A stretch of DNA of 64,000 bases, from NCBI GenBank assembly GCA_963712955.1, contig CAVQKF010000011.1, forward strand, positions 496,001 to 560,000. Reading direction: 5' to 3'. The DNA comes from DATFVJ01 sp963712955 (lineage in GTDB: Bacteria > Actinomycetota > Actinomycetes > Streptosporangiales > Streptosporangiaceae). Under the pieces are notes generated by a model, which was given only the letters and a program-made list of their open reading frames with translations, was not told the origin of the DNA and searched no databases. Position 1 is the stretch's first letter, and each line of letters begins with the position of its first letter. Shown in pieces: positions 1-9,365 of the stretch. The position numbers and the translations under genes are program-made.

Positions 1-48
1 GATCGGGAGGAGCACCCGGTCGAGGCTGGGTCGCAGGGCGTTGAGCAT
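1..48 (-). CDS. pgsA: N-terminus of PgsA-like CDP-alcohol phosphatidyltransferase (cut by window edge)
   Basis: Only the first 16 codons lie in the window; they read MLNALRPSLDRVLLPI from an ATG at 48. This resembles the start of actinobacterial phosphatidylinositol-phosphate synthases, membrane enzymes that make the precursor of phosphatidylinositol. The stronger support is gene order: in mycobacteria and relatives pgsA follows thrS and a HIT-family gene on the same strand, and both lie just to the right here on the minus strand. The catalytic CDP-alcohol motif is outside the window, so the assignment rests on context plus a short peptide. Confidence 0.5.
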   Translation of the reverse strand, partial: MLNALRPSLDRVLLPI

Positions 49-228
49 GGCCGTCCGATCCTAGTGCCTGGGCTTGCGCGCCAGGCCGGTCAGGGAGCCG
101 GTCGACAGGGCGCGTGATCGGTGCGCGCCGGGTGATTCCGGGTCAGGGGTTGTGGTAACAGCGCCGGCAGGTAAAGGGTGAACACACCGGCAGGTGAACA
201 ACACTCAACCCGGCAGGAGGCGATGCTG

Positions 229-2379
229 GTGGCGGACAAAGCAGGGACCGCGGGAGCCGCGGGCAGGGCACCAGTGGCCGACCAGCCCGACGGCGTTCGG
301 AACGTCGTGCTCGTCGGCCACTCGGGAGCAGGCAAGACGACCCTGGTGGAGGCGCTGCTCTTGTTCACGGGAACGATCCAGCGCTCAGGGCGTGTCGAGG
401 ACGGCAGCACGGTCAGCGACTTCGACGAGGTGGAGGTCAGGCAGCAGCGTTCGGTGAACCTCACCGTCGCACCTGTCATGCATTCGGGCATCAAGATCAA
501 CCTTCTCGATACTCCGGGATACGCCGACTACGTTGGGGACCTTCGTGCCGGCCTCCGGGCGGCGGATGCCGCGCTTTTCGCCGTGTCCGCGGCGGAGGGC
601 GTGGACGGGCTTACCCGCATGCTATGGGACGAATGCGCGGTGGTCGGGAAACCCCGTGCGGTGGTCATCACCAAGGTGGATCATCAGCGTGCCGACTTCG
701 AAGAGGTGCTGTCGATCTGCCAGGACGCGTTCGGCGACGGCGTCGCCCCCCTGTATCTCCCTGTTGCTGGCGAGCGCGGTGAGGTCCGGGGCCTCGTGGG
801 CCTGCTCTCCGAGAGGTTCTACGACTACTCGAGCGGCACTCGCACGGAAACAGATCCAGATCCCGATGTCCTGCCACAGGTGGAGGACCTCCGAGGCACC
901 CTCATCGAGGGCATCATCCAGGAAAGCGAAGACGAGAGCCTCATGGACAGGTACCTGTCCGGTGAGTCCATCGGCGCCAAGGTTCTCATCGAGGATCTCG
1001 AGAAGGCGGTCGCGAGGGGCAGCTTCTATCCCGTGCTCGCGGCGTCGGCCCCACACGGGATCGGCATGGCCGAGTTGCTCGAGGTCATGACGCAGGGGTT
1101 CCCTTCGCCGCTCGAGCACACGATGGCGGCCGTCACCTCAACCGATGGCGCGCCTGTGAACGGGCTCCAGTGCGACCCGAAGGGCCCGCTGCTCGCTGAG
1201 GTCATCAAGACCACGTCCGACCCTTACGTCGGCCGGATCAGCCTGGCGCGGGTGTTCTCAGGAACCCTGCGGCCCGACGTCGTGCTGCATGTCTCCGGGC
1301 ACGGGATGGCCGACCGCGGACACGCGGACCACGACGCCGACGAGCGTGTCGGTGCCCTCACCTCGCCGCTCGGGAAGCACCAGCGGACCGTCGCGCAGTG
1401 CGTGGCGGGCGACATATGTGCGATAGCGAAGCTCAGTTCCGCGGAGACCGGGGACACGCTGTCGGAGAAGGACAGGCCGCTGCTGATGGAGCCGTGGTCG
1501 ATGCCGGAGCCGCTGCTGCCAGTCGCGATCAAGGCCAAGTCCAAGGCGGACGAGGACAAGATGTCGCAGGCGCTGGCCCGGCTGGTCGCCGAGGATCCGA
1601 CGCTGCGTATGGAAAACAATTCGGAGACCCGCCAGCTCGTCCTGTGGTGCATGGGCGAGGCACACGCCGACGTTCTGCTTGACCGGCTGGCGAACAGGTA
1701 TGGCGTCGAGGTGGAGACCGTCGATCTTCGCGTGCCGCTTCGTGAGACCGTCGCGGGCAAGGCCAAAGGTCTCGGCAGGAATGTGAAGCAGACCGGCGGC
1801 CATGGCGAGTTCGGGATCTGCCACATCGAGATCGAGCCCCGGCCATCCGGTGCTGGTTTCGAGTTTGTGGACAAGATCGTCGGTGGCGTCGTGCCACGGC
1901 AGTTCATCCCGTCGGTCGAGAAGGGCGTCAGGGCCCAGATGGAACTCGGCGCGCTGGCCGGATACCCGATGGAGGATGTCAGGATCACACTGTTCGACGG
2001 CAAGGCGCACTCGGTGGACTCGTCCGACATGGCATTCCAGAAGGCCGGCAAGCTGGCACTCAAGGACGCCGCAGACAAGGCAGGCGTGCTGCTCCTCGAG
2101 CCTGTGGACGAGGTGTCAGTGCTCGTCCCTGACGACTACGTGGGTGCGGTGATGTCCGACCTGTCGTCACGCCGCGGCAGGGTGCTTGGCACCGAGTCGG
2201 TGGCTGGCGGGAGGACCCTCGTCAAGGCCGAGATTCCCGAACTCGAGATCACCCGCTACGCGATCGATCTGCGCTCGATGTCACAGGGGACCGGCACCTT
2301 CGCCCGGTCGTACCTGCGTCACGAGCCGCTGCCGTCGCACCTCGCAGACAAGGTGGCGAGCGCCTCCAAGACCGGCTGA
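229..2379 (+). CDS. fusA2: EF-G-like GTPase (EF-G2 type)
   Basis: A 716-residue translation-factor GTPase with the EF-G domain order: G domain, domain II, domains III-IV and C-terminal fold. Visible motifs are the P loop GHSGAGKTTL, the G3 motif DTPGYADY and the G4 motif ITKVD. Canonical EF-G has DTPGH and NKMD here, so the catalytic histidine is replaced and the base-specificity motif is altered. This is the usual pattern of the actinobacterial paralogue EF-G2, whose role is not well defined. I chose the GTG at 229 because an AGGAGG lies 8 nt upstream; an in-frame GTG at 178 and an ATG at 223 are alternatives. It runs divergently from the pgsA-like gene and convergently with the HIT gene. 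Confidence 0.88.
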   Translation: MADKAGTAGAAGRAPVADQPDGVRNVVLVGHSGAGKTTLVEALLLFTGTIQRSGRVEDGSTVSDFDEVEVRQQRSVNLTVAPVMHSGIKINLLDTPGYADYVGDLRAGLRAADAALFAVSAAEGVDGLTRMLWDECAVVGKPRAVVITKVDHQRADFEEVLSICQDAFGDGVAPLYLPVAGERGEVRGLVGLLSERFYDYSSGTRTETDPDPDVLPQVEDLRGTLIEGIIQESEDESLMDRYLSGESIGAKVLIEDLEKAVARGSFYPVLAASAPHGIGMAELLEVMTQGFPSPLEHTMAAVTSTDGAPVNGLQCDPKGPLLAEVIKTTSDPYVGRISLARVFSGTLRPDVVLHVSGHGMADRGHADHDADERVGALTSPLGKHQRTVAQCVAGDICAIAKLSSAETGDTLSEKDRPLLMEPWSMPEPLLPVAIKAKSKADEDKMSQALARLVAEDPTLRMENNSETRQLVLWCMGEAHADVLLDRLANRYGVEVETVDLRVPLRETVAGKAKGLGRNVKQTGGHGEFGICHIEIEPRPSGAGFEFVDKIVGGVVPRQFIPSVEKGVRAQMELGALAGYPMEDVRITLFDGKAHSVDSSDMAFQKAGKLALKDAADKAGVLLLEPVDEVSVLVPDDYVGAVMSDLSSRRGRVLGTESVAGGRTLVKAEIPELEITRYAIDLRSMSQGTGTFARSYLRHEPLPSHLADKVASASKTG

Positions 2380-2416
2380 GCGGCCCACGGCACGGCCCGC
2401 TTGACGGCCTGGTTCG

Positions 2417-2470
2417 TGATCGCGGTGGGTTATACGCCGTAATGACGGGCGCATTGACTCACCGCGATCA
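2417..2470. terminator. Long hairpin between convergent genes
   Basis: TGATCGCGGTG at 2417-2427 is exactly complementary to CACCGCGATCA at 2460-2470, with a loop of about 32 nt. It lies in the 109-nt gap between the convergent stops of the EF-G-like and HIT genes, so a bidirectional terminator or mRNA-stabilising hairpin is likely. There is no T-run. Confidence 0.5.
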
Positions 2471-2488
2471 TGGAAAATCTGCCGGTGA

Positions 2489-3115
2489 TCAATCGGAGGG
2501 CCACGCCTTCACGACGAGCTTGCGGGTGTCGCGGAGCAGTTGCGGCAGCACTCGTGTCTGCCCGACCACCGGCATGAAATTGGTGTCGCCGCCCCACCGC
2601 GGCACGATGTGCTGGTGCAGGTGCGCGGCGATGCCGGCGCCCGCGATCCCACCCAGATTCATGCCGACGTTGAATCCCTGCGCGCCGGAAGCGTCGCGCA
2701 GCGCCCGCAGCGCCCGCTTGGTGTGATCGGCGAGTTCGGCCGTTTCCGCCTCGTCGAGTTCGGTGTAATCCGCGGCGTGCCTGTACGGGCACACCATCAG
2801 GTGACCGCTGTTGTATGGGTAGAGGTTCAGCACGGTGAAGACGGTCCGGCCGCGCGCGACCATGAGCCCGTCCTCGTCGGAGAGCCCAGGGACGCGGCAG
2901 AACGGGCAAGCCTCCCCCGCTGCCTGCTCGCCGGGCTTGTTCTCGCCGCGGATATAGGCCATCCGGTGCGGAGTCCACAGCCGCTTGAAGCCGTCCGGAT
3001 CCCCCGTCCCTTCCTGGATCAGGAGGGCACTTTCCGGCGCCGGAGGCTCCGGCTCCCTGACAGAGTCCGGTCCGCTGCGGGGCGTCCGGGGTACCGGCGA
3101 GTCACGGTCTACCAT
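2489..3115 (-). CDS. HIT-family nucleotide hydrolase/phosphorylase
   Basis: A 208-residue protein with the histidine triad HLHQHIV near residue 170 and a CPFC cysteine pair near residue 70, probably structural. Family members split dinucleoside polyphosphates or AMP conjugates; the mycobacterial gene in the same position (downstream of thrS, upstream of pgsA) is an Ap4A phosphorylase. ThrS makes Ap4A-type products as a side reaction, so the pairing is sensible. The ATG start at 3115 leaves a long polar N-terminus of about 45 residues before the fold. Unlike the usual tight operon, about 500 nt of repeat DNA separates it from thrS. Confidence 0.88.
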   Translation of the reverse strand: MVDRDSPVPRTPRSGPDSVREPEPPAPESALLIQEGTGDPDGFKRLWTPHRMAYIRGENKPGEQAAGEACPFCRVPGLSDEDGLMVARGRTVFTVLNLYPYNSGHLMVCPYRHAADYTELDEAETAELADHTKRALRALRDASGAQGFNVGMNLGGIAGAGIAAHLHQHIVPRWGGDTNFMPVVGQTRVLPQLLRDTRKLVVKAWPSD

Positions 3116-3225
3116 GAATGCAGCATAGGGCCGCGGCCGGGCCGCGCCGCGCGGACCACCCAGGTCCTACCGATCACTGCGAAGTAACCCATTCACTCAT
3201 AAAGCCCCTAGCCACGCTTGGTTGC

Positions 3226-3420
3226 TCGACCGCGACCGGAATCCCGGCCGGTGATCCAAGCGCACTGCGCGCCGACCGCGAGCTGGGGTGTTGAGGCTGG
3301 TTCCCTGCGACTTCCCCCCGATAACGTCGTCCCGGCAGGCGGAATGTCCGTTTCTCGCGACATTTTCGGGGGGGAAGTTGTGTTGCTGGCCCGCAGGCAC
3401 CGGGACCTACTCGCCTAATG
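3226..3420. repeat. Dispersed palindromic element, copy A (degenerate ends)
   Basis: The core has an arm starting CTTCCCCCCGATAACGTCG at 3311 and a partner ending GGGGGGGAAG near 3377, with a spacer containing GGAATGTCCGTTT. The same core and flanks occur at 9366-9581 and 28441-28655. In this copy the outer CTAGATCGTTGACCGG ends are eroded, though the GACCGG...CCCGGCCGG...GATCC stretch is still alignable. It sits between thrS and the HIT gene. Confidence 0.75.
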
Positions 3421-3426
3421 GACCTG

Positions 3427-3625
3427 AAATGTCGCGGCTAGACCACGGCTCGACCGCGGCTAGACCACGGCTCGACCGCGGCTAGACCACGGCTCGACCG
3501 CGGCTAGACACGGCTCACCGCGGCTAGACCACGGCTCGACCGCGGCTAGACCACGGCTCGACCACGGCTCGACCACGGCTAGACCACGGCTCGACCGCGG
3601 CTAGACCACGGCTCGACCGCGGCTA
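3427..3625. repeat. 22-bp tandem array running into the thrS stop codon
   Basis: About nine copies of a 22-bp unit, itself two related 11-mers (ACCACGGCTCG and ACCGCGGCTAG), run from about 3427 to 3625. A few units lack one or two bases, and some 11-mers are reassorted. The last GGCTAG provides the minus-strand TAG stop of thrS, so the array begins at the gene's final codon. No function is evident. Confidence 0.85.
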
Positions 3626-5695
3626 GACCTGGATGCGGTCGGCGACGGCCTGGACGATCTCGCCGATCGCCTCATTCACAGGGACACCGTTGCGCTGCGT
3701 TCCGTCCCGGTATCTGAACGACACCGCACCCGCGGCCACGTCGGTGTCGCCGGCCAGCAGCATGAAGGGCACCTTCTGCCGCTGCGCGTTGCGGATCTTC
3801 TTCTGCATCCGGTCATCGCCATCGTCGGTCTCGGCACGGATTCCCCGCTCGCGGAGGCTCGCGATGACGCCGGACAGATATGGCGCGTGGGCGTCGGCGA
3901 TCGGGATCCCCACCACCTGAACCGGCGCGAGCCAGGGCGGGAGCGCGCCCGCGTAGTGCTCGAGCAGGATGCCGAAGAACCGCTCCACCGAGCCGAAGAG
4001 CGCCCGGTGGATCATGCACGGGCGGGGCCTCGCGCCGTCGGTGGCCTGGTACTCAAGCTCGAAGCGCGTCGGAAGCTGCAGGTCGACCTGGAGCGTGGAC
4101 AGCTGCCAGCGGCGCCCGATGGCATCCCGCACGTGCACATCGATCTTGGGGGCGTAGAACGCGCCCTCCCCTTCGGAGATCACATAGGGCAGGCCGGATT
4201 TGTCAAGAGCCTCCTTCAGCGCAACCTCGGCTTCATCCCACTGTTCCACCTCGCCGACGAACTTGTCCGGACGGGTGGAAAGCTCGGCTTCGAACTCGGT
4301 GAGCCCGAAGTCACGCAGCAGGCCGACCACGAACTGAAGCAGCGATGTGAGCTCGGCCGGCATCTGTTCCCAGGTGCAGAAGATGTGCGCGTCATCCTGG
4401 GTAAAGCCGCGCACTCTGGTCAGGCCGTGCAGCACGCCGGACTTCTCGAACCTGTAAACGGTGCCGAACTCGAACAGCCGCAGCGGCAGCTCCCGGTAGG
4501 ACCTCTGCCGCGAACGGTAGATCAGGATGTGGAAGGGACAGTTCATCGGCTTGGGGTAGTACTTGGCGCCCTCCATCTCCATGGGCGGGTACATCGCGTC
4601 CGCGTACCACCCGAGGTGCCCGGAGACCTCGAACAATGTCGACTTAGCGATATGTGGAGTATTGACGAACTCGTAGCCGGCCTCGGCGTGCCGCTGCCGC
4701 AGGTAGTCCTCCATGACCTTTCTGACCACGCCGCCCTTGGGATGAAAGACGGGGAGGCCTCCGCCGACCTCGGGCGGGAAGGAGAACAGGTCGAGCTCCG
4801 AGCCGAGGCGCCGGTGGTCGCGCCGCTCGGCCTCTGCGAGCAGCCGGACGTGCTCGGCGAGCGCTTCCCTGGACTCCCACGCGGTCCCGTAGATCCGCTG
4901 CAGCTGCGGGTTCTGCTCGGATCCGCGCCAGTACGCGCCGCTGCTCCGCATCACCTTGAGCGCGGGGATGTGCCGCGTGGTCGGCAGATGAGGCCCGCGG
5001 CACAGGTCCTTCCAGCGCAGGTCACGTGTGGCGGCGTCGAGGTTGTCGTAGATCGTGAGTTCGCCGCTGGCGGCACTGTCGATCTCGACCGAGGCCTCCT
5101 CGGGGACAACGGCCCCGCTCGCAGTGCTCTCTTCGGACGCGCCGCCGCTCTCTTCGGACGCGCCGCCCTTGAGCCCGATCAGTTCCAGCTTGTACGGCTC
5201 GCCGGCCAGTTCCGTGCGCGCCTCGTCGTCGCTGACCACGCGGCGGGAGAAAAGCTGGCCCTGCTTGATGATCTGCCGCATCTGCCGCTCGATCGCGGCC
5301 AGGTCGTCAGGGGTGAACGGCCGGCTCACGTCGAAGTCGTAGTAGAAGCCGTTCTCGATCGGCGGCCCGATGCCCAGCTTCGCCTCAGGGAACAGTTCCT
5401 GTACCGCCTGCGCCATGACGTGCGCGGCCGAGTGCCGCATGATCGCCCGGCCGTCCTCGCTGCCGATCGCGACGGCTTCCACGGCGTCGCCGTCCGCGAG
5501 CGGCCACGCGAGGTCGCGCAGCTGACCATTGACCCTGGACGCGATCGCGGTGGAAGGAGAAGCCACCGCGGTCCCGCCGCCAGGGGATGCGCCTGCGGCG
5601 CCAATCGCGGCGATGGCGTCGCCGGCCGTCGTGCCGACCGCCACCACATGCTCGCTCCCGGCGAGGATGATGCGCAACTGCGGCACGGTAGACAC
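3623..5695 (-). CDS. thrS: Threonyl-tRNA synthetase
   Basis: A 690-residue class II synthetase that charges tRNA-Thr. Domains in order: TGS-like N-terminus (about 1-70), the editing domain with HSAAH and CRGPH zinc/editing residues, the catalytic core with MNCPFHI, QDDAHIF and MIHRALFGS (zinc ligands Cys, His, His), motif 3 (GSVERFFGILLEHY), and the C-terminal anticodon-binding domain. I chose the GTG at 5695 (peptide MSTVPQL) because AGGGAG lies 5 nt upstream; a longer in-frame extension has no support. An acidic low-complexity insert of about 35 residues (two GGASEES repeats, then acidic stretches) lies inside the editing domain between the two metal-site halves. Expected cytosolic and essential. 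Confidence 0.96.
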   Translation of the reverse strand: MSTVPQLRIILAGSEHVVAVGTTAGDAIAAIGAAGASPGGGTAVASPSTAIASRVNGQLRDLAWPLADGDAVEAVAIGSEDGRAIMRHSAAHVMAQAVQELFPEAKLGIGPPIENGFYYDFDVSRPFTPDDLAAIERQMRQIIKQGQLFSRRVVSDDEARTELAGEPYKLELIGLKGGASEESGGASEESTASGAVVPEEASVEIDSAASGELTIYDNLDAATRDLRWKDLCRGPHLPTTRHIPALKVMRSSGAYWRGSEQNPQLQRIYGTAWESREALAEHVRLLAEAERRDHRRLGSELDLFSFPPEVGGGLPVFHPKGGVVRKVMEDYLRQRHAEAGYEFVNTPHIAKSTLFEVSGHLGWYADAMYPPMEMEGAKYYPKPMNCPFHILIYRSRQRSYRELPLRLFEFGTVYRFEKSGVLHGLTRVRGFTQDDAHIFCTWEQMPAELTSLLQFVVGLLRDFGLTEFEAELSTRPDKFVGEVEQWDEAEVALKEALDKSGLPYVISEGEGAFYAPKIDVHVRDAIGRRWQLSTLQVDLQLPTRFELEYQATDGARPRPCMIHRALFGSVERFFGILLEHYAGALPPWLAPVQVVGIPIADAHAPYLSGVIASLRERGIRAETDDGDDRMQKKIRNAQRQKVPFMLLAGDTDVAAGAVSFRYRDGTQRNGVPVNEAIGEIVQAVADRIQV

Positions 5696-6134
5696 GGATA
5701 CTCCCTGGATAGCTGGTGATGGATTGATTCCACATCGGCCCGCAGCATTCATCGCATACGGCCCGCAGCACCGATGTTAGCGATCCTGGGTGAGTGGCGC
5801 GCCCGGATATCCGCCCGGACGAGCGGCGCCCGACACGATGATGTCACGCCGCGTGAGCCGTTTGGGATCGGTATGTCAAACAGCCAGCCGGGACTGACTC
5901 GACCTCACGGTGACCGGATAGTCGCGCCCACGTTTGCCAAGGCGCGGGCACCGCCGGCGTGCCCTCAGGCGAACTTCCTGAAGAAAGCGCTATTACACTC
6001 CGGCATGTGAGCGTGGCCCATCCTCGGACTGCGAGTGCCCGGACGGCGGCCACTTTCCATATCGCGCCCGGCGCCTGGCGGCATGCGCGCGGCCCGCGGG
6101 CGGCGGGTGCGTCGCGCAGGGAAACCGGCGGCCG
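5696..6134. other. Intergenic region between divergent thrS and P450 gene
   Basis: About 440 nt without a convincing gene. It must hold the thrS promoter on the minus strand. I saw no T-box specifier/antiterminator pattern, no clear inverted repeat and no recognisable leader peptide. Confidence 0.5.
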
Positions 6135-7307
6135 GTGACGCGGCAGGAGGTCGGCGAGGCCGCGACGCTGGCGGAACTCGAAACAGACCCGCACCCGCTG
6201 CTCGCGCGCCTGCGCGCCCGCGAGCCCGTCTCGTGGCTGCCCGCGCTCGGCGGATGGCTGGTGACGCGGCATGATCTCGCGCTGCGGGTGATGCGCGACG
6301 CGGCGACGTTCACGGTCGACGATCCGCGTTTCTCCACGGCTCAGATCATCGGGCCGAGCATGCTCTCACTCGACGGCGCGGCGCACATCCGGCACCGCGA
6401 GCCGTTCGCCCGGTCTTTCCGTCCCGCAGATGTGCGCACGCGCTTCGCGGCGTTCATCGCGACGGAGGTGGACCGCCTGATCACCGCCATCGGGCCCGCC
6501 CGCGCCGCCGAGGTTCGGCAGGCGATCGCCGGGCCGCTTTCTGTTGCCGTGGTGGCCGAGGCACTCGGCCTGGCCGGCGCAGACGCCACCGTCATCCGGT
6601 CCTGGTATCACGCGTTCGTCGAGGCCATCTCCGATATCACCGCCGGGCGGCAGGCACAGGCGGCAGGCGCAGCGGCGTTCGGCCTGCTCCGGGCGCGTGT
6701 GGAGGACACCTTGCTGCACGGACCTGGCTCGTCGCTGCTTGTTGCCGCGGCAGGGCTGACCGAAGGCAGTGGGCTAGCCGCGGCGGAGGTGGTGTCGAAC
6801 GCGGCGGTGCTGATGTTCGGCGGCATCGACACCACAGAGGGGATGATCACTAATGCCATCGCGTACCTGCTCGGGCATCCCGGCCAGCTGAAGCTTGTGC
6901 TCGCGGATCCTGACCTGCTGCAGAACGCGATCGAGGAATCGGCACGCCTGGAGCCTGCCGCGGCAGTGGTCGACCGCTACGCGACCAAACAGGTGACGCT
7001 CGCGGGCACGGCGATCGGGCGCGGGGATCTGGTCCGGGTGTCGATCACGGCCGCGAACCGCGACCCGGAGGTGTTCGGCGACCCGGACCGTTTCGACGTC
7101 CGCCGCGAGAACACCCGCCTGCACCTGGCCTTCGCGCACGGCCCGCACTTCTGCTTCGGCGCGCACCTTGCCCGGCTGGAGGCCCAGACCGCGATCAGCG
7201 GACTGCTCGACCAGCTGCCGGGCCTGCGCCTCGACCCCGCACGCCCACCTGCGCCGCGCGGCCTCGTCTTCCGCAAACCACCCGAGCTGCACGTGCTCTG
7301 GGACTGA
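6135..7307 (+). CDS. Cytochrome P450
   Basis: A 390-residue soluble bacterial P450. The I-helix oxygen-binding motif is FGGIDTTE (about residue 236), the K-helix ExxR is ESAR, and the heme-cysteine loop is FAHGPHFCFGAHLAR (about residue 335). It needs an external ferredoxin and reductase; none is adjacent. The substrate cannot be inferred. The GTG at 6135 gives a normal N-terminus (TDPHPLLARLR) but has no good ribosome-binding site, so the start is uncertain. A PNPOx-fold oxidase and an MFS exporter lie convergently downstream, with no clear operon link. Confidence 0.9.
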   Translation: MTRQEVGEAATLAELETDPHPLLARLRAREPVSWLPALGGWLVTRHDLALRVMRDAATFTVDDPRFSTAQIIGPSMLSLDGAAHIRHREPFARSFRPADVRTRFAAFIATEVDRLITAIGPARAAEVRQAIAGPLSVAVVAEALGLAGADATVIRSWYHAFVEAISDITAGRQAQAAGAAAFGLLRARVEDTLLHGPGSSLLVAAAGLTEGSGLAAAEVVSNAAVLMFGGIDTTEGMITNAIAYLLGHPGQLKLVLADPDLLQNAIEESARLEPAAAVVDRYATKQVTLAGTAIGRGDLVRVSITAANRDPEVFGDPDRFDVRRENTRLHLAFAHGPHFCFGAHLARLEAQTAISGLLDQLPGLRLDPARPPAPRGLVFRKPPELHVLWD

Positions 7308-7436
7308 GCCTGGCACGACAACCCCGCAGGCCGCGGCTCCCCACGCCCCGGCCACCCGGCCACCCGGCGCCGGACACCTGGCGCGCCACGCCCGCGGCAT
7401 CCGTCAGCACCGCGTGTGGGCGGGCCTCCGCAATCC

Positions 7437-7883
7437 TCAGGCGCGGTTGGAGTAGACGCGATCCGGCGTCACGAGCACCGCGGTGCGCCGTTCACCGGCC
7501 ATCACCCTGTCATAGGTGTCCCAGTCGTCGTGCGTGCCACCGGCGGCGGTGAAGATCTCGCGCAGCAGCAGCCGCAGTCGTTCCGCGTCGATGCCCGGCA
7601 ACCGGTCGTCCGGGCCGGCCAGCTCGACTGGTCCCTCCGCGGCGACCCACTGCCAGCCGGCCCTGATCACGAGCGTTGCGCGCGGACGCTCACGCAGGTT
7701 GACAAGCTTGCGTGCGCCGCCCCTGGCCACGAACGCGGCCACGGAGCCGTCCGTCAGCGGATGGCCGAGGACACCCGCGTTGACCACGGATGCCTGAATG
7801 GTCTCGTCCTTGCGGAGCGTGGATACGACGCAGAGGCCGTGGTCGCCGGGGATCAGCCGGGCGAAGTCTGTGAGGTCGGTCAC
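7437..7883 (-). CDS. Pyridoxamine-5'-phosphate-oxidase-fold (F420/FMN) protein
   Basis: A 148-residue split-barrel protein (FARLIPGDHGLCVVSTLR... RATLVIRAGWQWVAAEGP...) typical of actinobacterial FMN- or F420-binding PNPOx-like oxidoreductases. The GTG start at 7883 is fixed by a 4-nt GTGA overlap with the stop of the upstream MFS gene, implying translational coupling; the longer reading frame to 8018 lies wholly inside that gene. The reaction is unknown. Many family members reduce or bind F420. Confidence 0.85.
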   Translation of the reverse strand: MTDLTDFARLIPGDHGLCVVSTLRKDETIQASVVNAGVLGHPLTDGSVAAFVARGGARKLVNLRERPRATLVIRAGWQWVAAEGPVELAGPDDRLPGIDAERLRLLLREIFTAAGGTHDDWDTYDRVMAGERRTAVLVTPDRVYSNRA

Positions 7884-9154
7884 TGCTGCAGCGTAGCCCG
7901 GTCGCCGTGGCCTCCCCGATCTCGCTGGCCCGCCGCCGGCTGGTAGCGGACAAGCGCGGGCGCGGCGATCGCAAGCAGCAGCACGAGCACGACGCAGGCG
8001 ATCCCGCCGCCCACCCACGACGCGGTCACCCCAACGGCCGCCGCGGTCGCACCGGCCCGCAGGTCACCGAGCCTCGGGCCACCTGCGACCACCACGATGA
8101 ACACGCCCTGCAGGCGCCCGCGCATCTGGTCAGGCGCGTTCACTTGCAGGATGGTCTGCCTGTAGACGGCCGAGACGAGGTCCGCGGCGCCTGCGCCCGC
8201 GAGCAGCACCACGGCGAGCCACAGCGAGCGCGCAAGACCTGCGGCCGCGACCAGCAGGCCCCACGCGACCACGGCGCCGACCAGGGCCACCCCCTGACGG
8301 CGCACGCGGCTGATCCAGCCCGAGGCCAGGCCCCCCACGACGGCCCCGATCGCGATCGAGGCATAGAGCCAGCCCGCCGCACTTGCCCCGCCGAACCGCT
8401 CCGCCGCCACCTGCGGGAACAGCGCACGGGGCATCGCGAAGGCGTTCGCGATGATGTCGAACGCGAACGACAGCGCGAGCACGGGGCGCGTCGCAATGAA
8501 GCGCAGCCCGTCGATGACGGAGCGCAGCCCCGCGCGGCCACCGCCGTCGAGTGGCGGCAGCGCCGGCAGCCGCAGCGCCGCGTACAGGCCGAACGTGAAG
8601 AGGCATGCGTCAACCGCGTAAGCGGCCGCATAGCCGAACCTGGCGATCACCACACCCGCGACCAGCGGCCCGGCGACCGTGCCGACGTTGCTCATGGTGA
8701 AGTTGAGCGTGTTACCTGCCGGAACGAGCGACGTGTCGAGGAGGCGCGGCACGATCGCGCCCCGGACCGGCGAAGACACGGCGAAGCCCATCGACTGGGC
8801 CGCCATGAGTGCGAGCAGGACCCAGGCGGAGTGGGCATGCAGGATCGCCTGCAGCAGGAACGCCCCTGTGACGGCCCACAGCACGCATGACGCTGCGATG
8901 TACAGCCGCCTTCTGTCGACCACATCCGCGATCGCCCCCCCGTACAGGCCGAAGGCGACGAGGGGCACCAGCGCGGCGACACCAAGCAGGCCGACCCACA
9001 ACGACGAGTGGGTGATCTCGTACATCTGTACAGGCACCGCGACGGCGGTGACCTGGAACCCGATGAACGCGATGCCCTGTCCGAAGAAAAGCCGCCGGAA
9101 GTTGGGATTACGGAGCGGCTCAGTATTAACCGCGATCTGGCGCAGACGCGGCAC
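7880..9154 (-). CDS. MFS transporter (EntS-like exporter family)
   Basis: A 424-residue membrane protein with about 12 hydrophobic segments. It has the MFS loop signature after TM2 (GGAIADVVDRRRLY) and an N-terminus (LRNPNFRRLFFGQGIAFIGFQ) typical of the MFS_3/EntS group of drug and siderophore exporters. It is first in a two-gene unit with the PNPOx-like gene. The substrate is unknown; no siderophore cluster is nearby. Confidence 0.88.
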   Translation of the reverse strand: MPRLRQIAVNTEPLRNPNFRRLFFGQGIAFIGFQVTAVAVPVQMYEITHSSLWVGLLGVAALVPLVAFGLYGGAIADVVDRRRLYIAASCVLWAVTGAFLLQAILHAHSAWVLLALMAAQSMGFAVSSPVRGAIVPRLLDTSLVPAGNTLNFTMSNVGTVAGPLVAGVVIARFGYAAAYAVDACLFTFGLYAALRLPALPPLDGGGRAGLRSVIDGLRFIATRPVLALSFAFDIIANAFAMPRALFPQVAAERFGGASAAGWLYASIAIGAVVGGLASGWISRVRRQGVALVGAVVAWGLLVAAAGLARSLWLAVVLLAGAGAADLVSAVYRQTILQVNAPDQMRGRLQGVFIVVVAGGPRLGDLRAGATAAAVGVTASWVGGGIACVVLVLLLAIAAPALVRYQPAAGQRDRGGHGDRATLQQ

Positions 9155-9365
9155 TAGCCGATACCGAGATCGAACCGGTCACCTCCCCTGTGTGGCGAGG
9201 GGACTACGCTGACGGCGCCCAGCCGGCCACGGAGCGGACGAACGCTGATCCCCAACGACTACCGTGGTGGCGGCGACCAGGTCCAGCGCTCAGGCCTACT
9301 CAAGCTACACGACGCCCAGGCCTGCGACCTGGCCGTGGAATGTGACGGGCCTGCTGAGACGACGC

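Noticed and set aside
3427..3625. CRISPR array
   Set aside because: 22-bp contiguous tandem units with no unique spacers.
3887..5719. Long plus-strand frame opposite thrS (about 610 codons)
   Set aside because: It is the antisense shadow of the highly conserved thrS; no protein motifs.
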